In this document: one piece after another, positions 1 through 9,822 of the stretch
How positions within the stretch are numbered: position 1 is the stretch's first letter
Layout: each line of letters opens with the position of its first letter
Assembly (NCBI RefSeq): GCF_000733935.1
Contig: NZ_JPON01000001.1
Coordinates: forward strand, 3,608,623-3,672,622
Origin: Methylomarinum vadi
Lineage (GTDB): Bacteria; Pseudomonadota; Gammaproteobacteria; Methylococcales; Methylomonadaceae
DNA: 64,000 bases
Direction of reading: 5' to 3'
The notes under the pieces: model-generated
Database searches by the model: none
What the model was told of the DNA's origin: nothing
The model's input: the letters and a program-made list of their open reading frames with translations, nothing else
Translations under genes and position numbers: made by a program

Positions 1-27
1 ACCTCTACCTCACATAGCGCTGGAGCT

Positions 28-1665
28 ATGACACAGGCTGAAGAAATCACCATCCTAGTGGGTTCCCAGACCGGCAATTCCGAGGCGTTGGCCGAACAAA
101 CCCAGGCCTTGGCCAGGGAACGTGGATTGCGGGCCGTGATCAAAGACATGGGCGATTACAAGGCGCCGCAACTGAAGACCGAAAAATTTCTGCTGGTGAT
201 CGTCAGCACATACGGGGAAGGGGAACCGCCAGACAACGCCCGCGAGCTGTATGAATTTTTGTTCAGCAAGCGCGCGCCATCGCTGAAAAACACCCAGTTT
301 GCCGTGTTGGCCCTGGGCGATTCCAGTTACGAATTCTTTTGCAAGACCGGTGCCGATTTCGACCGAAGATTGGAAGAACTGGGCGCGGCGCGGCTGCATG
401 AACGGGTCGATTGCGACGTCGATTACGAGACGGCGGCGGAAGGCTGGATCAACGCCGTGCTGGAGGATTTGAGCCAACGCACGCAAAGCGCGCCATCGGC
501 AACCGCTCAGCCAGCATCACCGCTCTCCAGCGCCGGGACATCCCCTTATTCGCGCAAGCACCCGTTTCCGGCCGTCTTATTGGAAGATATCGTGTTGAAC
601 GGGCGCGGTTCGCAGAAAGAAACCCATCATTACGAATTGTCGCTGGAAGGCTCCGGCCTGCATTACGAGCCGGGCGATGCGCTGGGCGTTTATCCCTGTA
701 ATGCACCGGAAATGGTCGACGAACTGCTCAAGAAGCTACATTTCAATGGCGAAGAAAAAATCGACAATGACGGCAAGGACAGCACATTATCTGAAGCCCT
801 GTTGCGAAACTATGAGATCACGACACCGACTCGGCCGATGCTGCAAAAATACGCGGCATTGATCAACAATGCCGAGCTGGCGCGCTTGTTGGACGAGGCG
901 CATAAGCAAGCGCTGGCGGACTATTTATACGGCCGAGAAATCATCGATGTCGTCACCGATTTTCCGGGGGGCGAACTGAATCCGCAAGACTTCATAGGCT
1001 GCCTGCGCAAGCTGCCGCCGCGCCTTTATTCGATCGCCTCCAGCCTGAAACAGCATCCGGACGAAGTGCATCTGACCGTCGCGGCGGTCAGGTATCAAAG
1101 CCACGGACGCAGGCGTCACGGCGTTTGTTCGACCTTCCTGGCCGACCGCTTGGGGCCTGATAGTACGATTCCGGTTTATGTCGATCACAACAAAAACTTC
1201 AAATTGCCGACAGACCCCGACACCCCGATCATCATGATCGGCCCCGGCACCGGCATCGCGCCGTTCCGCGCCTTTGTCGAGGAGCGGGAGGCGATCGGGG
1301 CGTCCGGCAAGAATTGGTTGTTTTTCGGCGATCAACATTTCATGACCGATTATCTTTATCAAAGCGAATGGTTGCGCTATCTGAAAAGCGGCCTGCTGAC
1401 GCGGATGAACGTCGCCTTTTCTCGCGACCAGGCAGAGAAAGTCTATGTGCAACAGCGCATGCGGGAAAACGGACGCGATTTGTACGCCTGGCTGCAGGAA
1501 GGCGCCTATCTTTATGTCTGCGGCGACGAGAAGCACATGGCGCGCGACGTGCACGAGACCTTGCTCGGCCTGGTCGAACGGGAAGGCGGCATGAGCCGCG
1601 AGGCGGCCGAGCAGTATGTCAAAACCCTACAGAAAGAAAAACGCTATCAGCGTGATGTTTATTAA
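28..1665 (+). CDS. cysJ: Sulfite reductase [NADPH] flavoprotein alpha subunit
   Basis: Electron-donating subunit of assimilatory sulfite reductase: it passes electrons from NADPH through FAD and FMN to the siroheme subunit for reduction of sulfite to sulfide in the cytoplasm. The N-terminal flavodoxin domain opens with the FMN phosphate-loop signature GSQTGNSE (about residues 12-19). It is followed by a ferredoxin-reductase-like FAD module (RLYSIASS, about residue 335) and an NADP-binding end with GPGTGIAPFRAF and the closing YQRDVY typical of CysJ. At 545 residues it is somewhat shorter than the 599-residue E. coli protein, mainly in the linkers. The ATG has a GGAG just upstream. cysI begins 12 bases after its stop, so the two form one operon. 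Family membership is secure; nothing upstream of base 28 can be judged. Confidence 0.97.
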   Translation: MTQAEEITILVGSQTGNSEALAEQTQALARERGLRAVIKDMGDYKAPQLKTEKFLLVIVSTYGEGEPPDNARELYEFLFSKRAPSLKNTQFAVLALGDSSYEFFCKTGADFDRRLEELGAARLHERVDCDVDYETAAEGWINAVLEDLSQRTQSAPSATAQPASPLSSAGTSPYSRKHPFPAVLLEDIVLNGRGSQKETHHYELSLEGSGLHYEPGDALGVYPCNAPEMVDELLKKLHFNGEEKIDNDGKDSTLSEALLRNYEITTPTRPMLQKYAALINNAELARLLDEAHKQALADYLYGREIIDVVTDFPGGELNPQDFIGCLRKLPPRLYSIASSLKQHPDEVHLTVAAVRYQSHGRRRHGVCSTFLADRLGPDSTIPVYVDHNKNFKLPTDPDTPIIMIGPGTGIAPFRAFVEEREAIGASGKNWLFFGDQHFMTDYLYQSEWLRYLKSGLLTRMNVAFSRDQAEKVYVQQRMRENGRDLYAWLQEGAYLYVCGDEKHMARDVHETLLGLVEREGGMSREAAEQYVKTLQKEKRYQRDVY

Positions 1666-1677
1666 GAGGATGAAGCG

Positions 1678-3387
1678 ATGACCGATGTGTCTGCGGAAGA
1701 ACTGAACAAACGAGTGGAAGTGGAGCGCATCAAGGACGCCAGCAATTATCTGCGCGGCACCTTGGTGGAAAGCCTGAACGACCCGTTGACCGGCGCGCTG
1801 GCCGACAGCGACACCCAGCTGTCCAAGTTTCACGGCATTTACCAGCAAGACGACCGCGAACTGCGCGACGAGCGGCGCAAGCAGAAACTGGAGCCGCATT
1901 ACCAGTTCATGGTTCGGGTCCGGGTCGCCGGCGGCATTTGCACGCCGGCGCAATGGCTGGAAATGGACCGCATCGCCAACACTTGGTGCAATGGTAGCAT
2001 CCGCCTGACCACGCGCCAGGCGTTGCAGTTTCACGGCATCCTGAAACGCGACTTGAAGCGCAGCATCGCCGAAATCAATGCCTCCTTGCTCGACACCATC
2101 GCCGCCTGCGGCGACGTCAACCGCAACGTCATGTGCAGCCCGCTGCCGGAACAATCACGCTTGCACGAAGAAGCTTATGAATACGCGCGCCGCATCAACG
2201 ACCATCTGACGCCGCGAACCACCGCTTACCACGAAATCTGGCTGGACGAAAAACTGATCGATTCCAGCCGCCAGGACGAGGAGCCGATCTACGGCAAGCA
2301 TTATTTGCCGCGCAAATTCAAGACCGCGGTCGCGGTGCCGCCCACCAATGACGTCGACATCTTCGCCAACGACCTCGGTTTCATCGCGATCGCCGAGAAC
2401 GGCCATTTGGTCGGCTTCAATGTTACGGTCGGCGGCGGCATGAGCCTGACCCACGGGGAGCCGAACACATACCCGCGTCTGGCCGACCTGATCGGCTACT
2501 GCCCCAAACACAAGACCTTGCAGGTGGCCGAAGAGATCGTTAAGATCCAGCGCGATTTCGGCGACCGGACCAACCGCAAGCACGCGCGCCTGAAATACAC
2601 GATCGACGACCGCGGCGTCGACTGGTTCAAATTCGAACTGAACCGGCGCCTGGGCTGGCAATTGGAGGCGCCGAGAGGCTACACGTTCGACTATTCCGGC
2701 GACCGTTACGGCTGGATCAAAGATAGCAACGATCTTTGGTATTACACCGTGTTCATTCAGAACGGCCGCATCGCCGACAGCGATGCGGCGCCCATCATGA
2801 CCGGAATGCGCGAGATCGCCAAGGCGCATGACGGCGACTTCCGCATTTCGCCGAACCAGAACCTGATCATCGGCAAGGTCAGCGACAAGAACAAGCCAGT
2901 CATCGAGTCGCTGCTGCAACAATACCGCTTCCACGAGCCCGAACGGCAAAGCGCGCTGCGCCTGAATGCGATGGCCTGTGTCGCGTTGCCGACCTGCGGC
3001 CTGGCGATGGCCGAGAGCGAGCGCTATCTGCCGGCCTTCCTCGACAAGCTGGAGCCGATTCTGCACCGCTACGGACTGCAAAACGAGCCGATCCTATTGC
3101 GCATGACCGGCTGTCCGAACGGCTGCGCCCGACCCTTTCTCGGCGAGATCGGCCTGGTCGGCAAGGCGCCGGGAAAATACAACCTCTACTTGGGCGCCGG
3201 TTTTCAAGGCCAACGTTTGAACAGGCTGTACCGGGAAAACATCAACGAGGAGCAAATCCTGGACGCCTTGACGCCCCTGCTGCAACAGTATGCCGACGAG
3301 CGCAAAGAAGGCGAGCATTTCGGCGATTTCGCGGTCCGCGCCGGCCATATCGAACCGGTGACGGCGGGACGGGATTTTCAGCGGTGA
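1678..3387 (+). CDS. cysI: Sulfite reductase [NADPH] hemoprotein beta subunit
   Basis: Catalytic siroheme/[4Fe-4S] subunit that carries out the six-electron reduction of sulfite to sulfide with CysJ. The cluster ligands are plainly present as C-x5-C (CVALPTC, Cys434 and Cys440) and C-x3-C (CPNGC, Cys479 and Cys483); these match the E. coli CysI numbering as I remember it. Length (569 aa) is standard. The start follows an AGAGGATGAAGCG ribosome-binding region, 12 bases after cysJ. No cysH follows, so the rest of sulfate assimilation must lie elsewhere. Confidence 0.97.
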   Translation: MTDVSAEELNKRVEVERIKDASNYLRGTLVESLNDPLTGALADSDTQLSKFHGIYQQDDRELRDERRKQKLEPHYQFMVRVRVAGGICTPAQWLEMDRIANTWCNGSIRLTTRQALQFHGILKRDLKRSIAEINASLLDTIAACGDVNRNVMCSPLPEQSRLHEEAYEYARRINDHLTPRTTAYHEIWLDEKLIDSSRQDEEPIYGKHYLPRKFKTAVAVPPTNDVDIFANDLGFIAIAENGHLVGFNVTVGGGMSLTHGEPNTYPRLADLIGYCPKHKTLQVAEEIVKIQRDFGDRTNRKHARLKYTIDDRGVDWFKFELNRRLGWQLEAPRGYTFDYSGDRYGWIKDSNDLWYYTVFIQNGRIADSDAAPIMTGMREIAKAHDGDFRISPNQNLIIGKVSDKNKPVIESLLQQYRFHEPERQSALRLNAMACVALPTCGLAMAESERYLPAFLDKLEPILHRYGLQNEPILLRMTGCPNGCARPFLGEIGLVGKAPGKYNLYLGAGFQGQRLNRLYRENINEEQILDALTPLLQQYADERKEGEHFGDFAVRAGHIEPVTAGRDFQR

Positions 3388-3414
3388 AACGTTCTTTTTG
3401 AGCCGCTTTACCGC

Positions 3415-4290
3415 TCAATGCAAACGACGCTGTCCGGAACGATACACCGACATGCGTTCTTTCCTGCTAAGAGCCTCCCGTTTTTTCGGCAGCCCCTTGA
3501 CGAAGAAAGCAATGTCGCCCGGTCGCGCATTTTCACTGAGCACCGGCACGACGTAGGCGGCGTTGCGGACTCTATCCAGCTGGGGCTGATTAAAACCGCG
3601 CAACCAGGAAAGCACGTGATCGATTTTACCGTTTTTGACCAGGCCCAGTACCGCGAGATCGGAAGCCAGAATGTCGGCCTGCTGGTCTTTCGAACAGCGT
3701 TGAATCATCGCCAGCAGCGACGGTTTTTCGGACGCATCGAGATTATCGACCAAGCCGTAAACGACATGGCTGGCGCTTAACACTATGGCTTGTTGCGAGG
3801 TATCGGAGAAACCCCGGATCAATGACAGGGTCTTGGCCGTGTTGCCGTATTTGGCCATGCCGAAGACCGCGTAAGGGATGCGGCAAATCGATAAACGCTG
3901 TTGCGTTTGCGGAAATTCCTGCAGCAAACGTCTGACGGCATCGGCCTTGCCGTTTTTGGCCAAAATAAAAACCACTTCCGGCGCTTTCAAAACGGCGAGT
4001 CGTCTCTCCAGCGAAGATAGCCGCGAGATCATGGACCACACCGCCTCAGTCTTGCCGGCCTGCGCCAGCTCGAACACGACATCGGGTTGGCACAACGCTT
4101 CGACCAAACATTCTTGCCATTCACCCGGCCCGTCGGCCAATGCGCTTAAAAACGCGACGGCGCGCTCGTTTTCCTTCAGAAAGCGGGACAAGGCTTGCGA
4201 ATCGTTCAACATCTCTCGAAAGCGGGCGACGGTTTCATGCGTCAGCGCAAGGTCGTCGGATAATTCGAACATCTTTTGATCGTAACTCAT
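3415..4290 (-). CDS. Protein of six tandem ~35-residue helical repeats, function unknown
   Basis: I do not recognise this 291-residue protein. Residues about 71-275 are built from six tandem units of 35-36 residues, each starting with a pattern like VVFxLAxxGKxxxVxxxL: units begin VVFELAQAGK, VVFILAKNGK, AVFGMAKYGN, VVYGLVDNLD, LAVLGLVKNGK and VVPVLSENAR. The pattern suggests two amphipathic helices per unit, that is an alpha-solenoid resembling pentatricopeptide or ankyrin-like scaffolds, usually used for protein or RNA binding. No signal peptide or membrane segment is visible. It faces cysI tail to tail with a gap of 27 bases. The start has an AGAGGTG ribosome-binding site. Confidence 0.7.
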   Translation of the reverse strand: MSYDQKMFELSDDLALTHETVARFREMLNDSQALSRFLKENERAVAFLSALADGPGEWQECLVEALCQPDVVFELAQAGKTEAVWSMISRLSSLERRLAVLKAPEVVFILAKNGKADAVRRLLQEFPQTQQRLSICRIPYAVFGMAKYGNTAKTLSLIRGFSDTSQQAIVLSASHVVYGLVDNLDASEKPSLLAMIQRCSKDQQADILASDLAVLGLVKNGKIDHVLSWLRGFNQPQLDRVRNAAYVVPVLSENARPGDIAFFVKGLPKKREALSRKERMSVYRSGQRRLH

Positions 4291-4551
4291 TACGCACCTC
4301 TTTTTTCAATCGATGACCAGCCGCAAGTACGGATTCGGAAAAGGGCTCGTTTCAAGGGGTTGGTAGAATAGATTACCGAACCATTAAGTTTCTAGACTTC
4401 AATCCAGGAAAAGAGTTTAGAATTCAGCATAACTTAACAATCGGTCCAGCTAGCGCAAAAAATTGAGTTGTAACGAGGAGTTAACAATCAGGACGTCATG
4501 GAACTTATCCAGTCGGGCGAGCATTACCCGTCAGGGAAACGCCGGCCCAAA

Positions 4552-6342
4552 TTACTCCGAAAAACCGACCTTGCTGAAGCCGAGCAAGGTGCCGGTGGCG
4601 TAAGTAAGGTCGATCAGGGAGACCTGATAATTGGCGATCGCGTTGACTTCCCGCACTTGCGCCTCGCCCAGCTTGGTCAGCATTTCCAGCACTTCGGTCA
4701 TGGTCCGCAGGCCCTGGCGGAACTGTTTCAACTCGGCCTGATAATTCAAACCGGCCAGGATCACGTTCTGCCGCGTCACGACGATGCGTTGCCAGTCCTG
4801 GTCGACTCGGTCCAGCGCATCGAAAATCTCCCGGCGTATGCTCAGCTCGCGCAGGCGCTTCGTCGTCAGGCGCTGCAAGCGCTGCTGCACGGCGCGCTGC
4901 AGACGCGATTCGCGCAAGGCGTTGCTGACCGGCAATTCGAACTTCAAGCCGATCGACCAATCCTGAAAATCGCCGCTAACTGCATCGCCATAAGCGTCGC
5001 CAAAAGCCGTGTCGCGGCCCAGCGCGCCGTATTGATAATCGAGCATGAACAGCGGCAGGGTCTGATTGCGCAGATAGTCGATCTTGCTGGTGTCGGCGGC
5101 CAGTTTCAATTCCAGTTCCAGCAGTTCCAGGCGGCCCTGCAACGCTTGCCGCGCCAGCCGTTCCCGGTCGAAACTGAAGCCGGTCAGCAGCGGCGGGGTC
5201 TGCGGCGCCAGCCATTGCTGGGAATCCAGGTCCAGCCGCCGGTCGTTCAGCAACAACTTCAGCTTGCGCTGGCTCAATTTCAGTTTGGTTTGGGCGACGA
5301 CCAGTTTTTCCATGCGCTCGGCGACCCCGATTTCAGCGCGATTCAGCTCCACCGCCGCGGTCAGCCCCTCGTCGACCCGACGCCTGACCATGGACAGGTT
5401 GTCGGCGGCGTTTTGATATTGCTGGCGCCGCACGTCCAGCTCGCCCCAGGCCGCGTACAGGGCCCAATAGGCGCGGTCGATCGCCGCCAGCACACGGATG
5501 CTTTGCAGCCGCAGACCGACATCGGCGGCCCGTTTTTGATAGGCGGCGATGCGAATGCCGGCGACGTTGTTAGCGATGCCGGCGCCGCGCAACAACGGCT
5601 GGCTGATGCTGAAGCGCAGTGCGCTGCGGAATTCGTCGCTGGTCACGCCCTTATAGGTGCGTTTGTGCACGAGAGGAGACGAAAGCGTGACCTTGCCGCC
5701 GGTCAGCAGCGGCACGCTGATGCCGGCTTCGATACCGTAGCTCTTGGTCTCCTGCGGTAACGCACTGAGTTTTGCTTCCGCGCCGTATAGCGGCGAGTTC
5801 TTGTCCAGCGTGCTGAACTTGACCAGATCGCCGTCGTAGAGCGGTGTGTCCTTGCGCCCGTATTTGGCGTTGACGAAAATCAGCTGATCGAACTTGGCTT
5901 CTTCCTCGCTGACGCGGGTCGCAGCGATATCCGGCTCCAGCACGGCAATTTTGAGATCCAGGTTGTTTGCCAGCGCCATCGCCCTGGCATCGGCGATGGT
6001 CAATGGCCAGCGGTTGTCTTTGCCTTGCCGTTCGCGCTTTCGGGGACGGATTTCTTCCTCGTCGCCTTCCATGTCGGGCCGAAGCGACGGCAAGGTCGGC
6101 GGCAACGACAGATCCAGAGGCTTGCGTTTACGTTCGGCCAACGACTGTTCCAGCGTCCGCGACTGGCCTTGCGCCCATTTTTGCAGCGAGACGCCTTCCT
6201 GCCGTTGCAGACGCTGCTCGACCTTAGACTCGATAGCCGGCTCCGGCGACGCGACGTCCAGAATTTTGCAGCCGCCGAGCAGGCCTAGGGCGACCAGAAC
6301 CAGCAATCGTTCATTAATAACGCGCATGCCATTCGACTCCAT
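4552..6342 (-). CDS. TolC-like outer-membrane efflux lipoprotein
   Basis: Probable outer-membrane channel of a type I secretion or efflux system. The start chosen at 6342 gives a short leader followed by VLVALGLLGGC, a type II signal peptide with a lipobox cysteine; a second ATG at 6327 is also possible. The body has the long coiled-coil helices and repeated LxxAxxxY-type segments of outer-membrane efflux proteins (for example around AYWALYAAWGELDVRRQQYQ). An Arg/Lys-rich region after the lipobox is unusual. It lies 16 bases downstream of the HlyD-like adaptor gene and two genes downstream of an ABC exporter, giving the order ABC-HlyD-TolC of a complete type I system. The substrate is unknown. 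Gene start is less certain than family. Confidence 0.85.
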   Translation of the reverse strand: MESNGMRVINERLLVLVALGLLGGCKILDVASPEPAIESKVEQRLQRQEGVSLQKWAQGQSRTLEQSLAERKRKPLDLSLPPTLPSLRPDMEGDEEEIRPRKRERQGKDNRWPLTIADARAMALANNLDLKIAVLEPDIAATRVSEEEAKFDQLIFVNAKYGRKDTPLYDGDLVKFSTLDKNSPLYGAEAKLSALPQETKSYGIEAGISVPLLTGGKVTLSSPLVHKRTYKGVTSDEFRSALRFSISQPLLRGAGIANNVAGIRIAAYQKRAADVGLRLQSIRVLAAIDRAYWALYAAWGELDVRRQQYQNAADNLSMVRRRVDEGLTAAVELNRAEIGVAERMEKLVVAQTKLKLSQRKLKLLLNDRRLDLDSQQWLAPQTPPLLTGFSFDRERLARQALQGRLELLELELKLAADTSKIDYLRNQTLPLFMLDYQYGALGRDTAFGDAYGDAVSGDFQDWSIGLKFELPVSNALRESRLQRAVQQRLQRLTTKRLRELSIRREIFDALDRVDQDWQRIVVTRQNVILAGLNYQAELKQFRQGLRTMTEVLEMLTKLGEAQVREVNAIANYQVSLIDLTYATGTLLGFSKVGFSE

Positions 6343-6358
6343 CGCTAATCCCGCAGTT

Positions 6359-7672
6359 TTACAGACGCTTACGCGCGACATCCGACAATGGCGATTCCGG
6401 TGTCAGCATCGGCGGGAAGCCGTTCAATTGCCGCCAAATCTCGTAACCCAGCGAGACCCGGCTGAGCAGCACCCAACCGCGCACGCGAACGCCCTGGCGC
6501 AAAAAACGATTCGACGGCCAGACGCGGTCCTGTTCGTCGGGCACGACCATAACCCTGAATTCGCCCTTGCCGTTGTCGGTCGAGTCGACGAAGGCGACGC
6601 GGCCGCCGAAGGTGCCGACCGCGACTTCCGGCCAACCGACGAACTGCACGGCGGGCCAGCCTTCGAATTGCAGGCGGACATGATGGCCGGGCAGGGTCAA
6701 GGGCGCGTCGTTGCCGTCCAACCACAGCTCAACAGCGTATTGATCGGTGGTCGGAATCAGGATAGCCAACGGATCGCCCTGTTTCAGCACCTGTGCCTCC
6801 GGATTGCTGAGCAAGCGCAGGATCGCGCCGTCGCGCGGCGCCTCGATCACCTGGGACTGTTGCCGGGCCAACGCCACCTCGATCTTGGCCAGACTGGCGC
6901 GGCTTTCCTCCAGTTCGCTCAGCGTCTTGTTCAGATAAGCGGTGACCGCGCTGATCTTGGCGTCGGCATCGGCGCGTATTCTTTCGATGTCGGCCATGGC
7001 CGCCTGCTCCGCTGCATTGGCCGACTGCAACGAGGCCTGCGCGCTGTTGCGGCCGCGCAGTGCGACGCTCAGATCGCGCTCGGCCAATTCGAATTCGCGC
7101 CGCGACACCAGGCCGTCGCTCAACAAATTATGCAGACGCTGACGTTGCAGGCGCGCGGTCTCCAGCGTCGCCTTGGCCGCCGCCAGCGACTCGCCGGCGG
7201 CCCGCGCTTTCTGGCGGGCCATCTCCAGCTTGTATTGCGCGGTGGCGATCTTGATGTCCCGCGCCGCGCCGAGATTGTCGCTTTGCAGCCTGTAGGCCTG
7301 CAATTCCTGTTCTTTCGCCGCGACCTTGGCGCTGGCCGCCGCCAGTTGTTGTTGCAGGCGGTCTGTGTAGCGGGGATCGATGTCGCTGATTTCGACCAGT
7401 TTGTCGCCCTGTCTGACGCGGTCGCCTTCCTTGACATGCCATTTGACGATACGGCCGGAAACGGTGGCGTCGACGGTCTGTTGCCGCTCGATCGGCGCGT
7501 AGGCGACGACGCGGCCTATGCCGGTGACATTTTGTTGCCAGGGCAGAAACAGCATCGCCAACGGGATCGTCAGGAACAACCAGGCGAACAGGCGCGCCAG
7601 CCGCGACACCAGGTGCGGCGTCTGCGCCGCGCTCAGCGCGCTCAGGGAGTTCTGGGTACGCACTCTTCTCAT
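6359..7672 (-). CDS. HlyD-family membrane fusion (periplasmic adaptor) protein
   Basis: Adaptor that links an inner-membrane ABC exporter to an outer-membrane channel. The ATG at 7672 shares its ATGA with the stop of the upstream ABC gene, which decides the start (437 aa). One membrane segment (residues about 26-46, LFAWLFLTIPLAMLFLPW) is followed by a barrel-sandwich/lipoyl half motif (ATVSGRIVKWHVKEGDRV), a long alpha-helical hairpin rich in Ala, Gln and Arg, the second lipoyl half (QVIEAPRDGAILRLL) and a beta-barrel domain. Translational coupling to the ABC gene and the following TolC-like gene indicates one transport complex. Confidence 0.88.
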   Translation of the reverse strand: MRRVRTQNSLSALSAAQTPHLVSRLARLFAWLFLTIPLAMLFLPWQQNVTGIGRVVAYAPIERQQTVDATVSGRIVKWHVKEGDRVRQGDKLVEISDIDPRYTDRLQQQLAAASAKVAAKEQELQAYRLQSDNLGAARDIKIATAQYKLEMARQKARAAGESLAAAKATLETARLQRQRLHNLLSDGLVSRREFELAERDLSVALRGRNSAQASLQSANAAEQAAMADIERIRADADAKISAVTAYLNKTLSELEESRASLAKIEVALARQQSQVIEAPRDGAILRLLSNPEAQVLKQGDPLAILIPTTDQYAVELWLDGNDAPLTLPGHHVRLQFEGWPAVQFVGWPEVAVGTFGGRVAFVDSTDNGKGEFRVMVVPDEQDRVWPSNRFLRQGVRVRGWVLLSRVSLGYEIWRQLNGFPPMLTPESPLSDVARKRL

Positions 7673-9734
7673 GGTCTTGCCTCCATCGGCCAAACCATCG
7701 TCCGCCGGCAATGCTCAGCGACATCGCGCAAACGGGTCAGCACCAACAAGGAAAAGTTGTGCTCCGCTCGGAATAACACGCGATAAATCTGTTCGCGCGT
7801 CATCTCGTCGAGATCGTCCAGTATGCCGTCGATCACCAGCAAGTTGGGCCGGCCGACCAGCGCCCGGGCGATCAACAGCCGGCTTAACTGGGAAGAGGCC
7901 AACGGCGTGCCGGCGGCGGTAATTTCGCTGTGCAGACCTTCGGGCAGGCACTTCAACTCGTGCAGCAGCCCCAATTGCTCCAGCACCTGGCGGATCTCGG
8001 TGTTGTCGATCTCGCCGCGTCCCAAGCGCACGTTTTCGAGGACGCTGTCCTCGATGACTTCGCGGCGGTTGACGATGGCGACCTGGCGGCGCAGGGTCTG
8101 CAGGCTCAAATCGCACAGATCGACGCCGTTCAGCTCGATGCGCCCGCCGCTGGGCAGTCGCAGACCGCCAAGCAAATCGGCCAGGGTGGTCTTGCCGCCG
8201 CCGGATGGACACAACAGCGCCAGGTTTTCTCCGGCAGGCAAGCTGAAACTGAGCCCGTCGATCAAGGCATGTTTGCTATGGTAGGCGAAGCTCAGGTCGG
8301 TCACCTTCAGTTCGGCGGCCATGTCGCGATCGATTTTTTCCCCGCCTTGTCGTTCCAGAGGCAAATCGAGCAAATGACCGAGTTTGTCGACCCCGGCCAT
8401 CAGGTCGTAGAACCCCTCCAGTTGTTTGCCGAACTTGGCGAACGAAGACAACACCCCGGACACGATCAATTCGGCGGCGACCAATTGCCCTAGCGTCAAC
8501 TGCCCTTCGATGACCAGCAAACCGCCGATCGCCAGCAGACTGGTGCCGGCCACGGCATGCAGCGCGACCGCGCCGATCGTTTGCCGCAGCACGACGCGGT
8601 AATGGCGTTTGCGGTTGGCCAGATAGGTGTGAGCCAATTCATCGCTGCGTTGTCGGGCGAACTCCGGGCCGCCGGCGGACTTGAAGGTCAGCATGTTGCG
8701 GGCCACCGTTTCCAGCCAGGCGGCCAACGCATATTTGGCCTTCGATTCTTCGACCGCGGTATCGATGGCGTTGCGTCCCAGCACGAACAATACGAATGCG
8801 ATCAGACCGCTCAGTACGACATCGAACACCAGCAACAGCGGATGGTAGGCCGCCAACACCAGCAAGCCGACCAGGGCCTGCAACACCGTCGCCAAACCGG
8901 ACAGCAACAGCGTTGCGCCGGCCTTTTGTATCGTGACGACATCGAAAAAGCGGTTCACCAGTTCCGCGCCGTTGTGGCGATCGTACACTTCGCTATCGAC
9001 GCGCGGCAGACGCTGGGCCAGGTCGGTCGAAACGCCGATGAAGATGCGCCGTTGTATCAATTCGACCAGATAGGTCTGGAGTACGTAGATGACGCCCCGA
9101 AGGCCAGGAATACGAACAGGATGAAGGCGAGCACGATCAACGGCTGCAGCATGCCGCCGAGCGCCACGGTGTTGACCAGCGCCTGCACCGCGATCGGCGT
9201 CGCCAGATAGAGCAGTCCCGTGCCCAAGGAAAACAACAACACCAGCAACAAATCATGGCGTTCGCCGCGCAACAGGCCGAGCAAACGCCGCAGCGGCGGC
9301 AGCGCATCGTCGTGAGCGTGGCTCTTGGCCGCCGCCAACGGTTCCGCCGCTTCCAGCAGCAGCCAAAGACGCCCCTGCTTCGGATCGGCTGGCAGCAAAG
9401 CGGCGATGTCTCCGGCGCGATCACGCCGGTCGTCGATCTGGCCGTCCTCGATCAATACGGCGTCGACACGGCCTCGGCTGAAGCCGGCCAATACCAGCCA
9501 TCGCCCCGGTTCCAGCCGGGTCAGCAGCGGCATTGCATGGCCGCAGACCGCCAGCGCATCGTCCAAGGTCAATACCGCTTCGGTCGCGCGCAGACCTAAT
9601 TGTTCGGCGGCGGCCGTTAACGCAACCGGGCTGTCATCGCCGGCGAGCTGTATGCGGCTCAAATCGGTTTCTTTGTCGCCGATCTCCAATTCGTCCAGCA
9701 AATAATGCAAAACCGTTCTGAGGCTTGTGTTCAT
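7669..9734 (-). pseudogene. HlyB-like ABC exporter with C39-like N-terminus; frameshifted and with a degenerate ATPase domain
   Basis: Two frames, 9734-9057 and 9060-7669, form one exporter if a single base is restored in the GGGG run near 9099: the first frame reads FLAFG and the second continues GVIYVLQTYLVELIQRR through the membrane domain. The N-terminus resembles a C39-like domain without the catalytic Cys/His, then a six-helix membrane domain, then an ABC ATPase. The ATPase is strongly degenerate: the Walker A is CPSGGGKTT, the signature LSGGQ is replaced by LASSQ, the Walker B Glu is Gly (LLVIDGILDDLD) and the switch-His position reads LVLTRL. The ATPase half is 463 aa and overlaps the HlyD start by ATGA. 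The frameshift may be real, programmed or a sequencing error. The degeneracy is a separate feature and suggests a non-hydrolysing or half-active NBD. Confidence 0.75.
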
Positions 9735-9783
9735 CTACTATCAGCAAGTGCGGATTATGAATCCTATTTTCGTAAGTCTAGCT

Positions 9784-9808
9784 GGCGGAATGCCTGTCGG
9801 CTTCCGCC
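9784..9808. repeat. Short palindrome upstream of the IS200-type copies
   Basis: Seven-base inverted repeat (GGCGGAA / TTCCGCC) around an 11-base loop, between the ABC exporter start and the first IS200-type element. It could be a REP-like unit or part of a regulatory leader; IS200-type elements often insert near such hairpins. No U-run follows, so it is not a clear terminator. Confidence 0.35.
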
Positions 9809-9822
9809 CTACCTAATTTAAT

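Noticed and set aside
3398-3418. TTGAGC / GCTCAA hairpin between cysI and the repeat-protein gene as a terminator
   Set aside because: Six-base stem with a nine-base loop, overlapping the stop codon of the convergent gene and no U-run after it.
4498-5760. Long open frame on the plus strand opposite the TolC-like gene
   Set aside because: It mirrors the coding strand of a clear efflux gene, has no ribosome-binding site and a composition with excess Gln/Arg/Ala typical of a shadow.
5894-7786. 630-codon plus-strand frame across the TolC and HlyD genes
   Set aside because: Spans two real genes on the other strand and has no recognisable domain.
8557-9210. Plus-strand frame opposite the ABC exporter
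   Set aside because: Shadow of the exporter reading frame.
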